Shown here in pieces: positions 40,731 to 51,788 of a stretch of DNA of 64,000 bases. Both the position numbers and the translations under genes were made by a program. The stretch lies in the NCBI RefSeq assembly GCF_000092065.1, contig NC_009356.1, positions 434,001 to 498,000 of the forward strand, written 5' to 3'. How positions within the stretch are numbered: position 1 is the first letter of the stretch; every line of letters starts with the position of its first letter. Under the pieces are notes generated by a model. The model ran no database searches. It was not told where the DNA came from and saw nothing but the letters and a program-made list of their open reading frames with translations. The DNA comes from Ostreococcus lucimarinus CCE9901. Taxonomy: Eukaryota > Chlorophyta > Mamiellophyceae > Mamiellales > Bathycoccaceae.

Positions 40731-41060
40731 CGGAACCGACGAAAGCCCGTGTGGAACGAGAACCAACCTTTTGTTAAAAAATTGGCGACGGCCGCAAACT
40801 GTCTTGAATTTCGTAGGAACTGAATACTATCTCGTTTGCTAGGCTTCGGCTTCCGTGTGTTGCGTGCGGTGCAAGGTGGCCGACGTGGTACTTGGAAGAA
40901 AATAAGAAAATTGAATCGAGTAAGCCGAACCCAACCCGTATTATAGCGGCGCTAAAGAGTATGTCTACACTACGAGACTCAAACATACATATAGACTAGA
41001 TATAGACTTGGCGCGTATTCATACGAATAACCATCAGACAAGCGACTTTAAACGCGCGAC
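40731..41060. promoter_or_regulatory. Head-to-head upstream region HDAC / RRP36, with repeat copy 3
   Basis: 330 bp between the deacetylase start and the first exon region of RRP36. Contains the inverted promoter-proximal repeat at 40970-41046. Confidence 0.5.
40970..41046 (-). repeat. Promoter-proximal repeat, copy 3 (inverted)
   Basis: Read on the minus strand: GCTTGTCTGATGGTTATTCG ... CGCGCCAAGTCTATATCTAG ... GTAGTGTAGACATAC, aligned over ~75 bp with the segment upstream of psaL. Lacks the ATAAGTCGCGATGG portion but has a related AAAGTCGC. Confidence 0.6.
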
Positions 41061-41482
41061 TTGAAAACTAAACCAAAAAATACAGCAGGATTCGGCTGGT
41101 GCCGCCGCCGTGCAGCCCACGGAAAAGACGCGCCTATCGAAGCGATGCGTGACGAAGGAAGTGAAGGCGACGTGAAAAGCCAACCAAAATTAGAGAAAAG
41201 GTACACAACTTACGTTCGGTTGTACCGTTTCATTGACGTCCTCTGAAGTTCTCCGAAATCCTCAAAGAGTAGGGCATACTACCTGAAGAAGTGTACGACT
41301 GTAAAAGCTCTGTTCTTCCGCCATTTTACATGAACGTTTTCAGCCGAAATGAAGGTCTTACAGCTCATTGAGAAGTATGAGGTACTCAAAAGCAAAGGTG
41401 CAGTTGACAAATTCCTAGCAAAAAAGCGAAAGAGGCGCGCGACTCGAGGAAGAAAATATGTACCCTCTGTTCCCAAGCGCTG
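41061..41482 (+). CDS. RRP36: rRNA-processing protein RRP36 (C-terminal part clear)
   Basis: SSU processome factor for early cleavages of 35S pre-rRNA. The last exon reads EMKVLQLIEKYEVLKSKGAVDKFLAKKRKRR...RKYVPSVPKR; joined through a ~51-nt intron (donor after YYLKKS) it gives SRAYYLKKSEMKVLQLIEKYE, matching (K)PYYLKKSE-RKL-LVEKYEELKKSGKL--FLEKKRKR-A-K--RY-P of RRP36. A third join back to KPTKIREK is inferred. The 5' part and start codon were not resolved, so 41061 is only approximate. Confidence 0.65.
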
Positions 41483-41562
41483 ACTCTTTCAGCGTAAAGT
41501 GAACCGTTGAATTGTTTTGCGCATGGAATGGTAACTTATCTTCGAACTATGACGTCTTTACA

Positions 41563-43686
41563 TCAAATGATGTGCACAATTCCATCGTCAACAAATATCT
41601 CGTTTGAGGTGGCCATTCTGTCTAGAATTTGCGTCACCTTCACAGGGTTGAAATGTGGCGACCACGAAGCTGCACTTCTCATAATAGCAGCAAGTTCTAC
41701 GCTGTTCTGACGAGCTCTAAGCTGACTGAAATTTCGTCTGAAAATACTCAGTTCATCTTCTTCTGTAGTCGGACCAGCAGGTAATGACGTGCAGCAGTCA
41801 GACACAATTTGCTCATTTGCTTCTATCCCGTATTTGAGTAAGCGTATGGCTTCGAGTGCATCGATACGCTCAACTTTCCTCGACATCCTTAGTTTTGCGT
41901 GCGCGCTGGCTAAACGGATCATCGTCTCAAGTGTCCGCGCAGTTATTGGTATCGAGCTTGAAGTTCTGGTCTTTTCTGCTTTCGCAAGTCTCCAAGCAGC
42001 ATATTGTTCAGCGATGCACACTTCTGCTTCATTTGTAAGTTTCTGTTCCCAAGGTCGTTCTTTCATGAATCGCAAATACTTTTGAAGATCGCTCTTCGTC
42101 AAAAACCCGCCGTTTGGCTCAGTACATGCGTCGGTGAAACTCCATTGGTTTTCTGGGTCGACTGCGACACTCGCAAGTCGGCTGCTTGTTGTAGCCGCAG
42201 GGCTCCTGTCCTGGCTATGGAGTTGAAGAACATGGGAAGAAATCGTACGATCGACCGTGGCATCAGATATATCATGAATGACAAAAAGTAAATCGAACCG
42301 TGATAAGAGTGAGTCGGGGAGATTGATGTTGCGAGAAAGACTTTGAGCGTGATCGTACGTCCCATACAGTGGATTGGCAGCAGCAACCACACTGCACCTA
42401 GCATTCAGAGATGCCTGTATACCAGCCTTAGAAATAGTAACCGTTTGCTGTTCCATTACTTCATGTATCGCAACCCTATCGATATCATTCATCTTGTCGA
42501 ATTCATCTATGCAGACAACGCCCCGATCAGCAAGCACCATCGCTCCAGCTTCCAGGCGTCTTTCTCCGGTTTCCATGTCACTAGTGATGGCCGCTGTCAA
42601 ACCAACGCCAGACGAACCGCGTCCAGTCGTACTTATAGCAAAAGGCGCAACACCCATGACACATCGCAATAATTGTGACTTCGCAACGGATGGATCACCA
42701 ACAAGTAAACAGTTAATATCACCGCGAATGTGAGTTCCGTTCGGCAAGTTCTTTTCGTTACCTCCTAGGAGGAGGAGCACTAAGGCTTGCTTAATATGGT
42801 TATGACCGCATATAGATGGGGCTAGAGAACGCCCTAGTAGCTCCAAAAGTTGTCTTGGTTGAACTATATTTGCCATTCTGGTCATGTCTTCGACTTCTGA
42901 TATTGTCGGGATGGGTGAAAGTTCCTTCGATAGTTTTTCTACACAATTTGCAACCAAAACAGTCTGGAAAGTACAAGTGTTACTGCGCTGAACTGGAACG
43001 ACTTTGTAAATTCCGATAATGCTCACTCGGTCTCCGGGTTTGCAGCAATCAACTAAATCTTCTTCGAGAATGACATCCACTGACCGTGGAAGCTGACCAG
43101 CAGGTGCTTTCTCTGGCATTTCTTGAATACATATGCGTTGATGATCAACGTACAACGATTCACCGTATTCGATGTCCAAAGAATTTCCGCTTTGATCTCG
43201 CATTGGAAAAGCCGCACCAGTACTCATACCAGTCAGTGCTGTGACATCGCGATAAATCTGTCCTTGGGACAGCTTTCCTGTATTGGGACAGAACTGAACT
43301 ATCTTTTGAACTTTTGGATTGACAGCGGAGCACTTGGTTACAATGCCATGTACTCGAACCATCTTATTGAGGTATGTTGATAACAGCTGTCTCGGAGACA
43401 GTTCATAGCTTCCAAAATTACCAGAAATACCTACACAAAAAGAGCACGGCTTTCTCAACAAAGATTCGGCGGCCACGCTGAGCGCTTTCAGTGCTACTCC
43501 TGGATCGGTTAGTATCCTCTGCGCTAAAGATGAGTCAAATTCTCGCACATGATCGAGTTGCACGATAAATCTGCCTCCCTCAGTTTGCTTTTGTAGCTTG
43601 ACCAAGTATGTGTCTTCGGAAACGGTTTTGCCGTTCCCTGAAATTTCAAATTTTTTTTGAAAAAAGGCTTCGAACTCGCGTTCCAT
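41563..43686 (-). CDS. MCM3: MCM3 replicative helicase subunit
   Basis: One of six MCM2-7 AAA+ subunits. 707 aa, intronless, starting at ATG 43686. [26 protein letters not shown] is the MCM3-specific version of the common motif; then [23 protein letters not shown], Walker [26 protein letters not shown], Walker [16 protein letters not shown] and arginine finger LLSRFDLLF. The C-terminal winged-helix region is present but the acidic NLS-rich linker typical of larger MCM3s is short. Partner of PSF2 in the CMG helicase. Confidence 0.96.
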   Translation of the reverse strand: MEREFEAFFQKKFEISGNGKTVSEDTYLVKLQKQTEGGRFIVQLDHVREFDSSLAQRILTDPGVALKALSVAAESLLRKPCSFCVGISGNFGSYELSPRQLLSTYLNKMVRVHGIVTKCSAVNPKVQKIVQFCPNTGKLSQGQIYRDVTALTGMSTGAAFPMRDQSGNSLDIEYGESLYVDHQRICIQEMPEKAPAGQLPRSVDVILEEDLVDCCKPGDRVSIIGIYKVVPVQRSNTCTFQTVLVANCVEKLSKELSPIPTISEVEDMTRMANIVQPRQLLELLGRSLAPSICGHNHIKQALVLLLLGGNEKNLPNGTHIRGDINCLLVGDPSVAKSQLLRCVMGVAPFAISTTGRGSSGVGLTAAITSDMETGERRLEAGAMVLADRGVVCIDEFDKMNDIDRVAIHEVMEQQTVTISKAGIQASLNARCSVVAAANPLYGTYDHAQSLSRNINLPDSLLSRFDLLFVIHDISDATVDRTISSHVLQLHSQDRSPAATTSSRLASVAVDPENQWSFTDACTEPNGGFLTKSDLQKYLRFMKERPWEQKLTNEAEVCIAEQYAAWRLAKAEKTRTSSSIPITARTLETMIRLASAHAKLRMSRKVERIDALEAIRLLKYGIEANEQIVSDCCTSLPAGPTTEEDELSIFRRNFSQLRARQNSVELAAIMRSAASWSPHFNPVKVTQILDRMATSNEIFVDDGIVHII

Positions 43687-43869
43687 GAAGGCGTTCCTCG
43701 CTCGTTGTGTCCAGTTTTAAAGCGCTAGAAGTACTAGCTTTTCACAAGCTCCAATATCAATCGAGCGTGCTCGTAACCGGACTCACTCTTTGAGGCTGCG
43801 CGCTGCGAACGAGGCAGCGAGCGGCGTCCGGGGATTGGTTTTTTGTAAAATTTGTTAGGATTGATATGA

Positions 43870-44016
43870 TATCAGTATATATTACTTTCCACGTCCCCAA
43901 TACGTGCGTACCGTCGGAAGTGCTAATAACTCGCGACGACGCCACAACGCGCGCCTGGCGATCGAGAAGTGCTAGCACCCCATACATTAGAGCCTGGAAA
44001 GTAATACATACTGATA
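43870..44016 (-). repeat. MITE-like inverted-repeat element, copy B
   Basis: 147 bp. The two ends are inverted repeats of ~22 bp: left TATCAGTATATATTACTTTCC, right (complement) TATCAGTATGTATTACTTTCC, one mismatch, each bordered by TA as expected for a TA target. Core shared with copy A in the opposite orientation. No coding capacity. Confidence 0.88.
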
Positions 44017-44105
44017 TCGGATAGATAGATATCCAACGCCAAAAATGTTTTTCTGGCGTTGGCGTGTCGTACTTGTCGCAGCGTTCGCTTTCTCCACGCG
44101 GCGCA

Positions 44106-44145
44106 AAGCGTGAAGGAAACCTGCAAAGCGTGAAGGAAACCTGCA
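44106..44145. repeat. Tandem 20-bp duplication
   Basis: AAAGCGTGAAGGAAACCTGC twice without spacer, between copy B of the MITE and the PPD start codon. Confidence 0.9.
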
Positions 44146-44225
44146 GACTCGTTCGCCCGCAAGTGTACGTAATCTCGATTGAGATAAGTTGATACTTGCA
44201 ACCGTTAGTAACTTTTACTGTGAAC

Positions 44226-45143
44226 ATGAATGTGCGTATTACTCAGCGGACAGCGTTCCTAACACTAGCCCCTTCGCGCAGCACCGCGTTCAACGGTAGG
44301 AAAGCGTGCAGTAATCGATTCACTCGCATCGCTCGTAAAATCCAAGCGTCGTTGGATTTGACTGAAGATATGGAGCGTATTGTCTCTCGGCGATACGTGG
44401 TTACCTCAACACTTGTGATAGGACAGCTGACACGTGCCTTACCCGCAAAAGCCGTCATGGTATGTATCGAGCGATTGAGCCTAGACCGTGAGCATATCTC
44501 AAAATCGCGTAGGGAATGACGGCAGGGCGCGTTCCAGGGTTCGCCAAGGCCGATACCAATGGCTTTCGAGTGTACACGCGACCCGAGGCCAAAAGCGGTG
44601 GACATGGTGTCGGCTGGAGTGAAATAACACCTTACTCGTTTCAAGCGAATGAGTCATGGAGAGAAACGCCCGTGAGCATTGCTGATCCAGCGGGTACAGA
44701 AATCGATGCTAAATTTGTGAGCGACAGCGATGGAGAGCTGAAAATAATTCTTGCTCCCATCCTTCGTTTTTCAGACAAGGTGAGTGTTTTTTCTGAAAGT
44801 TTGGATGTAAACAAATTGAAACTGAAACAATACATAAAAGGGTGACTTGGATACAATCGATATTAAAGAGCTTGTTTCGTTGAATGCTTTCATAAAAGGA
44901 TTTGGTCCAGAACTATTAGGAAATCCCATACAGGACGAGAACATACTGAGCGCCGAGGAGATTCAAGTAAAAGATAGAACCTACTACATCTACGAACTTG
45001 CAAATCATAGTCTGGTATCAGCAACTACCTGGAATAAAAGAGTTTACATATGTGCCATAACATGCAACTCGTTACAATGGCGAAAAAGTAAATCAAATAA
45101 CATTTCAGTGCTCAAGTCTTTCCAGGTACTTGTCTCCGGCTAG
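44226..45143 (+). CDS. PsbP-domain (PPD-type) thylakoid lumen protein
   Basis: Lumenal protein of the PsbP-like family. Exons join in phase 0 across two introns (44472-44517 region, and 44780-44841 region). N-terminus MNVRITQRTAFLTLAPSRST is a basic transit peptide, followed by a lumenal-targeting-like hydrophobic segment (VVTSTLVIGQLTRALPAKAV). The PsbP core has GHGVGWSEITPYSFQANESWRETPVSIADPAGTEIDAKF, ILAPILRFSD, RTYYIYELANHS and CNSLQWRK. This is closest to plant PPD4/PPD6-group proteins. Exact function is unknown; not the oxygen-evolving PsbP itself. Confidence 0.83.
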
Positions 45144-45208
45144 CTCCAAAATTCTGAAGAGTATCAAAGATACTATCCACTGCTTGGAATTTTGAACGCG
45201 CTCCCTAT

Positions 45209-48200
45209 TTACTTCGCTTTGACTTGTACTGATATGTTCATCGCCGCAAGCTCTGCCGTAAGATAAATGAAAACATGTGGAATGGAAATGCGTTCAAGTT
45301 TGTGTGCTGAATCACAGACCCGACAACTCGTTCTGCGAGACGAGTATTCGTCAGTACGGATAGACGCCACGCATGTCAAAGGGGCTATCAAGCTACCACA
45401 CATATTACAAACCCAAGCATCTCGATTATCTGAGCAGATATGCAACCTATCACGCAGCTGCTAAATGTGTTAGAGTTTACGACGGAATAAATCCAAACAA
45501 GCTCACCAAGTATGCTACACCATGGGCAAGGAGTGAATCGCGTTCCATTTCACCGAAACGTATACCACCACCTGACTTTCTTCCTTTGATCGGCTGCATC
45601 GTGAGAGGATTGTTTGGGCCAGTTGACCGCACTTGAAATTTATCGCTCACCTAGTTACTTGTAATGAGAGAACCATGAAAAGTATGAAAAAGACTCACCA
45701 TATGGCGCAGACGTTGGTAGTACACGAGACCAATAAAAATATCAACACTGAAGCTCTCACCTGTACAACCATTGACCAAACGTTCACTACCACAGAAATT
45801 GTAGCCACTTTCTCGAAGCAACTTGCCATATTCTTCTGTGGGTGAAATCTCCTTGTCACTATGCTTGAAAGGAGTTGCATCCGCAAAAATTCCTGTGCTA
45901 GCACCAGCTTTGGCAGCCAAACTCTCAACAAGCATACCAATAGTCATTCGCGACGGAAAGGCATGCGGATTGATGATAACGTCGGGTCGAAGACCTGTGC
46001 GGTCACTAAAAGGCATATCTTCTTCTGGCCACAGGAAGCTGAGAACGCCCTTTTGTCCATGACGACTGCTGAACTTATCCCCTATGACTGGATTTCTATC
46101 ATAACGAAGAGTAATAGCAGCACGTTTGTCATTCTTCGTCGCAGCCTGCTTAACAGACTGAGTTAGCACAACCTTATCTACTACCGCTGCGTCTGTTCCT
46201 CGAAGACGAATCGATCTACCCTTGGTTACACCATCTGAGCTGTGTAAATTTAGAAGTGTGTCGCCTGGCCGAACAATAGAGCCCAGCTGCACAGAGCCAG
46301 TACCGTCGAGCTGCTTATTTTCACTGGTATAGGTGTTATCCCTCCGACTTAATGTCTCATTTGCTGATATACCCTCAACAAGCGTTTTGTATAATGTGGC
46401 ATGTGCGAAACCGCGATGGAGCGAACCCTTGTTCACAATCATTGCGTCTTCCATGTCGTATCCAGTGTATGCAATGACGGCTACAACTGCATTTGTGCCA
46501 AGCGCATAATCGTCTAGCGAATATTTGTCGTAAGTGCATGTTAGTGCTAAGGGTCGCTGCGGAGTATGTAAACGGTAAAGTTTGGTATCACTCCGGTAGC
46601 AAATAGTGTGCATTGGTGTTCCCATCGTCTGCTTGGCCATCTGGCACTGATACATATTACGGGGACTCTGATTGAAGTCGGACCAAGGCGTTAAGCTTGC
46701 GACGCAGCTTAGCGCAGAAGTGTTTCTAATCTCTGCGTGCGTATATGATGCATTGTGACTTTCTACTTGATGTGCAGAAATAGAAAGGAAGGCTTGTTCA
46801 AGTGTACCGATGAACTCAACTTTCATGCTCTCTACTTGCTTCACTGGTCTCATCAACCTAGAAGGACCATAGAAAATATACAAACCTGGAAACAAACCAT
46901 GTTCACCACCGGGATGAATATAAGAGATTTCACTCATGCGCAAAACTGACGTTGTCAAGGTCACCTTAAACGCTCTCAGAGCAGAAATCACATGGGATGC
47001 ATTTTCTGCCGAGATATAGCCTACAAACGAACCTTCCAGCACGACTGGAACATGCGCGTATCCACAGTCATATTGTTCTACACTAATAAGAGCCCTATCC
47101 AGTACCGAGTGTATCTGCAGTAAACGCTTTTGTTGAAACACATGATCTGTGTCAGGCATGACAATTTCACACATCTCTGCCAAATGATTCAGTAAACCAC
47201 AAGGTGATCCATCTGGGGTATGTACTGGGCATAAGAAGCCCCATGATTCGGGTAAGAGCTTACGAACAGTTGTCGTGCGTAGTTCCATAAAATACGCTCC
47301 TCTATGTACGGAGCGAAAGTGTGAAATATACCTGAAGTAATTTAGCTTCTCTGCAACAATAGTAAAACCACTTGTTTGGCTTAAACCGAGCCCAGTTGGA
47401 CTAACTAAGTTCCCGGTGGCTAGGAAATATTCCACTACTTTCCCTACATCACTAGAGCCAGATTCATTGATGAGATGCGAAATAGTCTCCTCACTCCAGC
47501 TGCCCTGTGTGCGTCGAAGATGCGTCACTACCTTCTGGAAAGCTATCCGCACCTTCTCACGAATCATAGCTTGAAGGAGGAGGCCGGGCACCAGGACTTC
47601 TTGATTGACTAGCGAGTCCGGGTCGTCGGGACTACACCGACCCGTCACGATCGACAGAAGCTTACTCAACATGAGAATCAGCAACGACAATTTGTCACCA
47701 TTATGTTGAAGATGAACATAAATAAAATCTTCGAGAAAGCGCTCACCGACAGAAATATCACTTTCGTCAGAAGAAAGATCTAAAAGTGTACGAAAATGCT
47801 GTCCTAAGTAAGATAACGCACACATTTGCGTTCGTATTTGAAGTTCATGACATTCTCGTTGAAGTAGAGCCAAACGGTCCTCAATGAAGGTTTCATCAGT
47901 TCCAGCGCTTCGCAAATGCAGGCACACTTGCCGATACATCTCAGCGTCAGAGCATACTGCAAGTGCCCGTAATACTATGCCAGCTGGTATGAAAAACTCT
48001 TGTCGTCGATGCTGGAGAGCCAGACGTAGCGCACCGGTTCGCATATAGTGCAAGCGAACTATAGACGAGTGCTCATCCTCAGTGACACAGCGAATGACAG
48101 TAGCGAACTCAGAAAACAAAGGTGAGCGTTTCGTAAAAGCTCGTCGGCAGAGTCCAAGAATATGATGCCTCCGTTGTTGTATGATCATACGAATCATTCG

Positions 48201-48692
48201 TTCGATACCATTGATGATGAAATATCCTCCTGCTTCGTGTGCTTCTTCACCACGTGCCACTAGTTGTGCTGGAGAAAGTAGTGCGAGCGAGCAAACATCA
48301 GACTTGACCATCACTGGACAATCTCCGAGATTTACAACGCGTCTCTGCACATTTTCTCCATCTATTTGCCAACAAAACTGAACTGAGAGTGGCGCCTTGT
48401 AACTTTCACCTCCTTCACGACAACCTCTGGGCGTCTTTTGACTCTCCGTGCGTCCCGAAATGCGATGGCGAAATTTAAGTGACTCCAATTTCAAGTCCTC
48501 AAGCCATAGCATGAGTTCTGGACAGCCAGCCGATTGTTGGAACTTTTCAGGTTTCACACATCGCAATATCTGATCGAATCCCAGATTGGTGAGGTGATTA
48601 AACGAGTCTACGTGACAAGCAAACAACTTCTTTATTGGTACCTCGGAAGGAACCGAGTCGCCTGTTATTTCTGGCGAGTTTGCGTTACGCAT
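45209..48692 (-). CDS. RPA2: RNA polymerase I second-largest subunit
   Basis: Beta-like subunit of Pol I (RPA135). The long first exon (45696-48692) starts [11 protein letters not shown], with [52 protein letters not shown] (read in pieces), [36 protein letters not shown] and [20 protein letters not shown]. After ~45-nt introns the last exons continue [31 protein letters not shown], and a zinc ribbon [10 protein letters not shown]...CRVCDSAHK with the terminal [27 protein letters not shown]...[14 protein letters not shown] identifies Pol I rather than II or III. ~1,120 aa. Confidence 0.95.
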
Positions 48693-49082
48693 CCTCTTTC
48701 GCTACAGAACGATTGTCGAACTCGTGTAGGATGGTGTGGTGTATACGCAACAATCTTCCACGGCGTACAGAGGCGTTCAAGAAACGCATTCCAGCGTGCG
48801 TTCTTCCGCGTGTGTTCTGCCGCCGCCGCCTGCCCCTCACCTTCTCCTTTTGACGAACGACATGTGCCATTACCATGTGATATCTGATAGGGTTAATTGT
48901 ATCTGTAATAGTTAAAGTCTTTAAGTGTTGTTGAAATATAGACATCTATATTTGATGTCGAGATATAATACATGATTCCAGAGGACGATGTTCGCGAATA
49001 AAACGACAAAAGGTTTCTCGCCGGCAAACGTAGAAGCCTGGGGCTCACTTCGAGGTTCAAAGCTTCGAAAAGGGTACCGCTC
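48693..49082. promoter_or_regulatory. Head-to-head upstream region RPA2 / HisC
   Basis: 390 bp; no independent gene seen. Confidence 0.4.
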
Positions 49083-50718
49083 ATGATCTCGCACGTTGGT
49101 TCCATTAGAAACTTCAAAGGTCTAAGTTGTAGCCGGTCGCAGCACAAGACTCATACGTCCAGGAAAAATCATTCCGCCAGTCGTTTATGCTCAAGACTCC
49201 AAAGCTCTTCTGGCGATATCAGCTCATCGAATTTCGTGCGGAAGCATATTTTAGATCTGCAACCATACACTCCTATTGTTCCCTTCGAAGTGCTTTCGGG
49301 TCAGTGCTTTTTGGAAGTTCCTCTCAATTCTTTGTCCTTAACTCGAGTCTAGAAAAACTCCAGCGCCCTATCACAGAAATAGTCAAACTAGATGCGAACG
49401 AAAATCCGTATGGTCCGCCGCCAGGTACTTGATTTTGACATCAGACATTCAGAAACGTTGAGTAATCCTCAGATGTGTACGATGCACTTCGGGACATCAA
49501 ATATCCTCACATATACCCGGATCCTGAGTCGAGACGGTTGCGAGCAGCACTCGTAAGTGGACCTAATTTACTTTGAAAAGATATACCGGTTTGATTTTCC
49601 ACTTCTTAGGCAGCCGAATGCGCAGTTCCGACAGAAAATTTATTAGTTGGTTGTGGTGCTGATGAGGTGGGACGATATCTGGCGATAAGTGCTATTTATA
49701 ACCCAATTCCATAGCTAATTGATTTACTGTTAAGAGTGGTTCTGGAGCCAGGTGATAAAATAATCAATACACCACCAACTTTTGGAATGTACTCTTTCGA
49801 TTGCAACATTAACGGTGCGTGAAACTAATGACTTATATTCACACTATGCTCAAAGCTACCCCAGCTGGTGACGTGATCGATATATGCCGTGGGCTCTCAT
49901 TCAAGATAGATGTCGAGGCGATTGAAGCTGCCGTGAAGACTCACAGCCCGAAGCTTCTGTTTCTGACATCTCCAAATAATCCAGACGGTAGTCTTATTGA
50001 GGAAGACGATCTCCTCCGCCTGCTTCGTCTTCCAATACTGGTCGTGCTGGATGAGGCATACATCGAATTCGCCAGTGCGAAGAGTTACATAACACAAGTG
50101 CCGAGCCGCAAGAACTTGATCGTTCTTCGAACTTTCAGTAAGCGGGCTGCGTTAGCAGGTGGATTGCTCAGATGTGTTTCGAATTTTTACTGACGCATAA
50201 TCACAGGTCTTCGGGTAGGCTACGGCGCTTTTCCGTCCGATCTGATCGAATATATATGGCGAGTAAAGCAACCATATAATGTGTCTGCTATCGCTGAGAC
50301 AGCTGCGCTGGCAGCGTTGTCAAATCCTTCTTACTTGCAGGTACGAGTCATCGATCGACGCAAATGATAGTTTTGACATGTTAGTTCAGGAAGTACGCGA
50401 TAAAATTGTGTTCGAGAGGGCTCGGATGTTTGGGTTACTATCTGAGTTCGACTTTCTTGAACCGTTTACATCAGAATCGAATTTTATTCTTTGCAGGTGA
50501 GCAGTTGCTTACTTCAGCGCGCAAAACTTGTTGTAATTTTTTGTCCCAGGGTCAAAAGAATGAGCGCCGAGTACGTGAAAGCATGTTTGCTTGAACGCGG
50601 TGTTGTCATTAGGCACTACTCTTCTCCGAAAGAAATCGCCGACTGCATACGGATTTCAGTTGGTAGACCAGAAGATACAGATGCAGTGGTGTCCGCACTA
50701 GCTTCAATCAAACTTTGA
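49083..50718 (+). CDS. HISC: Histidinol-phosphate aminotransferase (plastid)
   Basis: PLP enzyme of histidine biosynthesis. The ATG at 49083 opens a Ser/Arg/Lys-rich leader ([13 protein letters not shown]...). Then exons encode [102 protein letters not shown], the PLP lysine in [25 protein letters not shown] and [17 protein letters not shown]. At least six ~45-60-nt introns interrupt it. Each fragment is a direct match to HisC; the order is intact. Confidence 0.93.
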
Positions 50719-50843
50719 TTGAATAGGAGTAAGAGGACCGTAGAATATTAAAATATCTCTGAAAGACGAAAGTATTTAAACACAATTCACTTCCTTCGTT
50801 CGCCTATGTTTGTCCTAATGAACTTTTTAGAGCTGAGTTAGTT

Positions 50844-51788
50844 TTATAGAGAAGTCACCACCTTGAACTGTGCTTGGCGGAGACGAAACACGCTTTGAGG
50901 TATCTTATAGCACGGATCTTTTGCTATCCTCTGCCTGTGATATTTTAACTGCATTATGGCGGTCTGAAACAAACATGGAAAACCTCCTTCATGAGTATCG
51001 TAAAAAAATCGCACCTCTATGCAACTGGCGTCTGTACTGTCACCTGTACTGTCATCTGTGAGCTTCTCTAGTGCATCAATGAGGTTGTCTAAACTCTTCA
51101 ACTACGGCTTATTCATACGGCATATTCGACATGTACAAGGTTTAAAGTACCTGTCGGTGCGGCCAGCGATGTATACCGTATTGTCGACACCTCTTTTTAA
51201 GAGCAGTCGTCCCCATTCCCAACTCTTTTGCGGCGTCTTCAATTTTGAGAACGGCATACATACTTATCAATTGCTACCTATTTCTGAGTGAAGTGAATCG
51301 GTGATACGACATCGTTGCGCACCTGCTTGGATGTCATTTGATGCGTGATATCTCCACGCCTCGTAGTGTTCCTCGCAGTATTCCTTTCGATCTCCTCGAA
51401 GCATTTCGTAACGCTCGGCGAGCGTTACACGAGCGTCGCTCGCGTAAACGCTTGAAGCTCTATCATGGTCCGGATATACTTTCGGTCTGATAACCGGATA
51501 ATTTTCATTGTACAATTGTAGGATTAATACGTGCGTGCTTACAGCTACATCCTGATGGAACATACGATAGCAATAATTGCGCGTCCAATGCTTCGAGCCG
51601 TATAATCGGGCGAAACACCAGGCAGTCAAATCGACTGGTTCGGACACTTCAGCACTTGTAACCCGATCCTCACACAGCCCGTCGACCTCAAAATACCGCT
51701 CAAAATAACGAGAGGGGTGCGCGAAAACCTGCAGCATAGTAAAAGGAACTGAACGAATCTCGACATGCTGGCACAGAAGTTCGCACAT
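50844..51788 (-). CDS. RWP-RK domain transcription factor (RKD/MID-like)
   Basis: Exons 51278-51788, 51151-51236 and 50844-51101 join in phase through 41- and 49-nt introns to give up to 284 aa. The RWP-RK domain is near the C-terminal third: DAAKELGMGTTALKKRCRQYG then IHRWPHRQLKSLDNLI, matching AA-ELGV--T-LKK-CR--GI-RWP-RK-KSL, except that the final K of RWPxRK is Q. The N-terminal part has a basic/aromatic stretch (TAWCFARLYGSKHWTRNYCY) without recognised homology. Start is 51788, or 51737 if overlap with YchF is to be avoided. RWP-RK factors of this type (MID, RKD) control gamete identity in green algae; role here is inference. Confidence 0.8.

Larger units (their letters stand above)
43687..44225. 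promoter_or_regulatory. Head-to-head upstream region MCM3 / PPD, with MITE copy B
   Basis: 539 bp. Contains the inverted-repeat element at 43870-44016 and a tandem 20-bp duplication (AAAGCGTGAAGGAAACCTGC, about 44106-44145). Confidence 0.6.

Noticed and set aside
48685-48945. Arg-rich minus-strand frame upstream of RPA2
   Set aside because: Lies in the promoter region, low-complexity RRRR segments, no homology.
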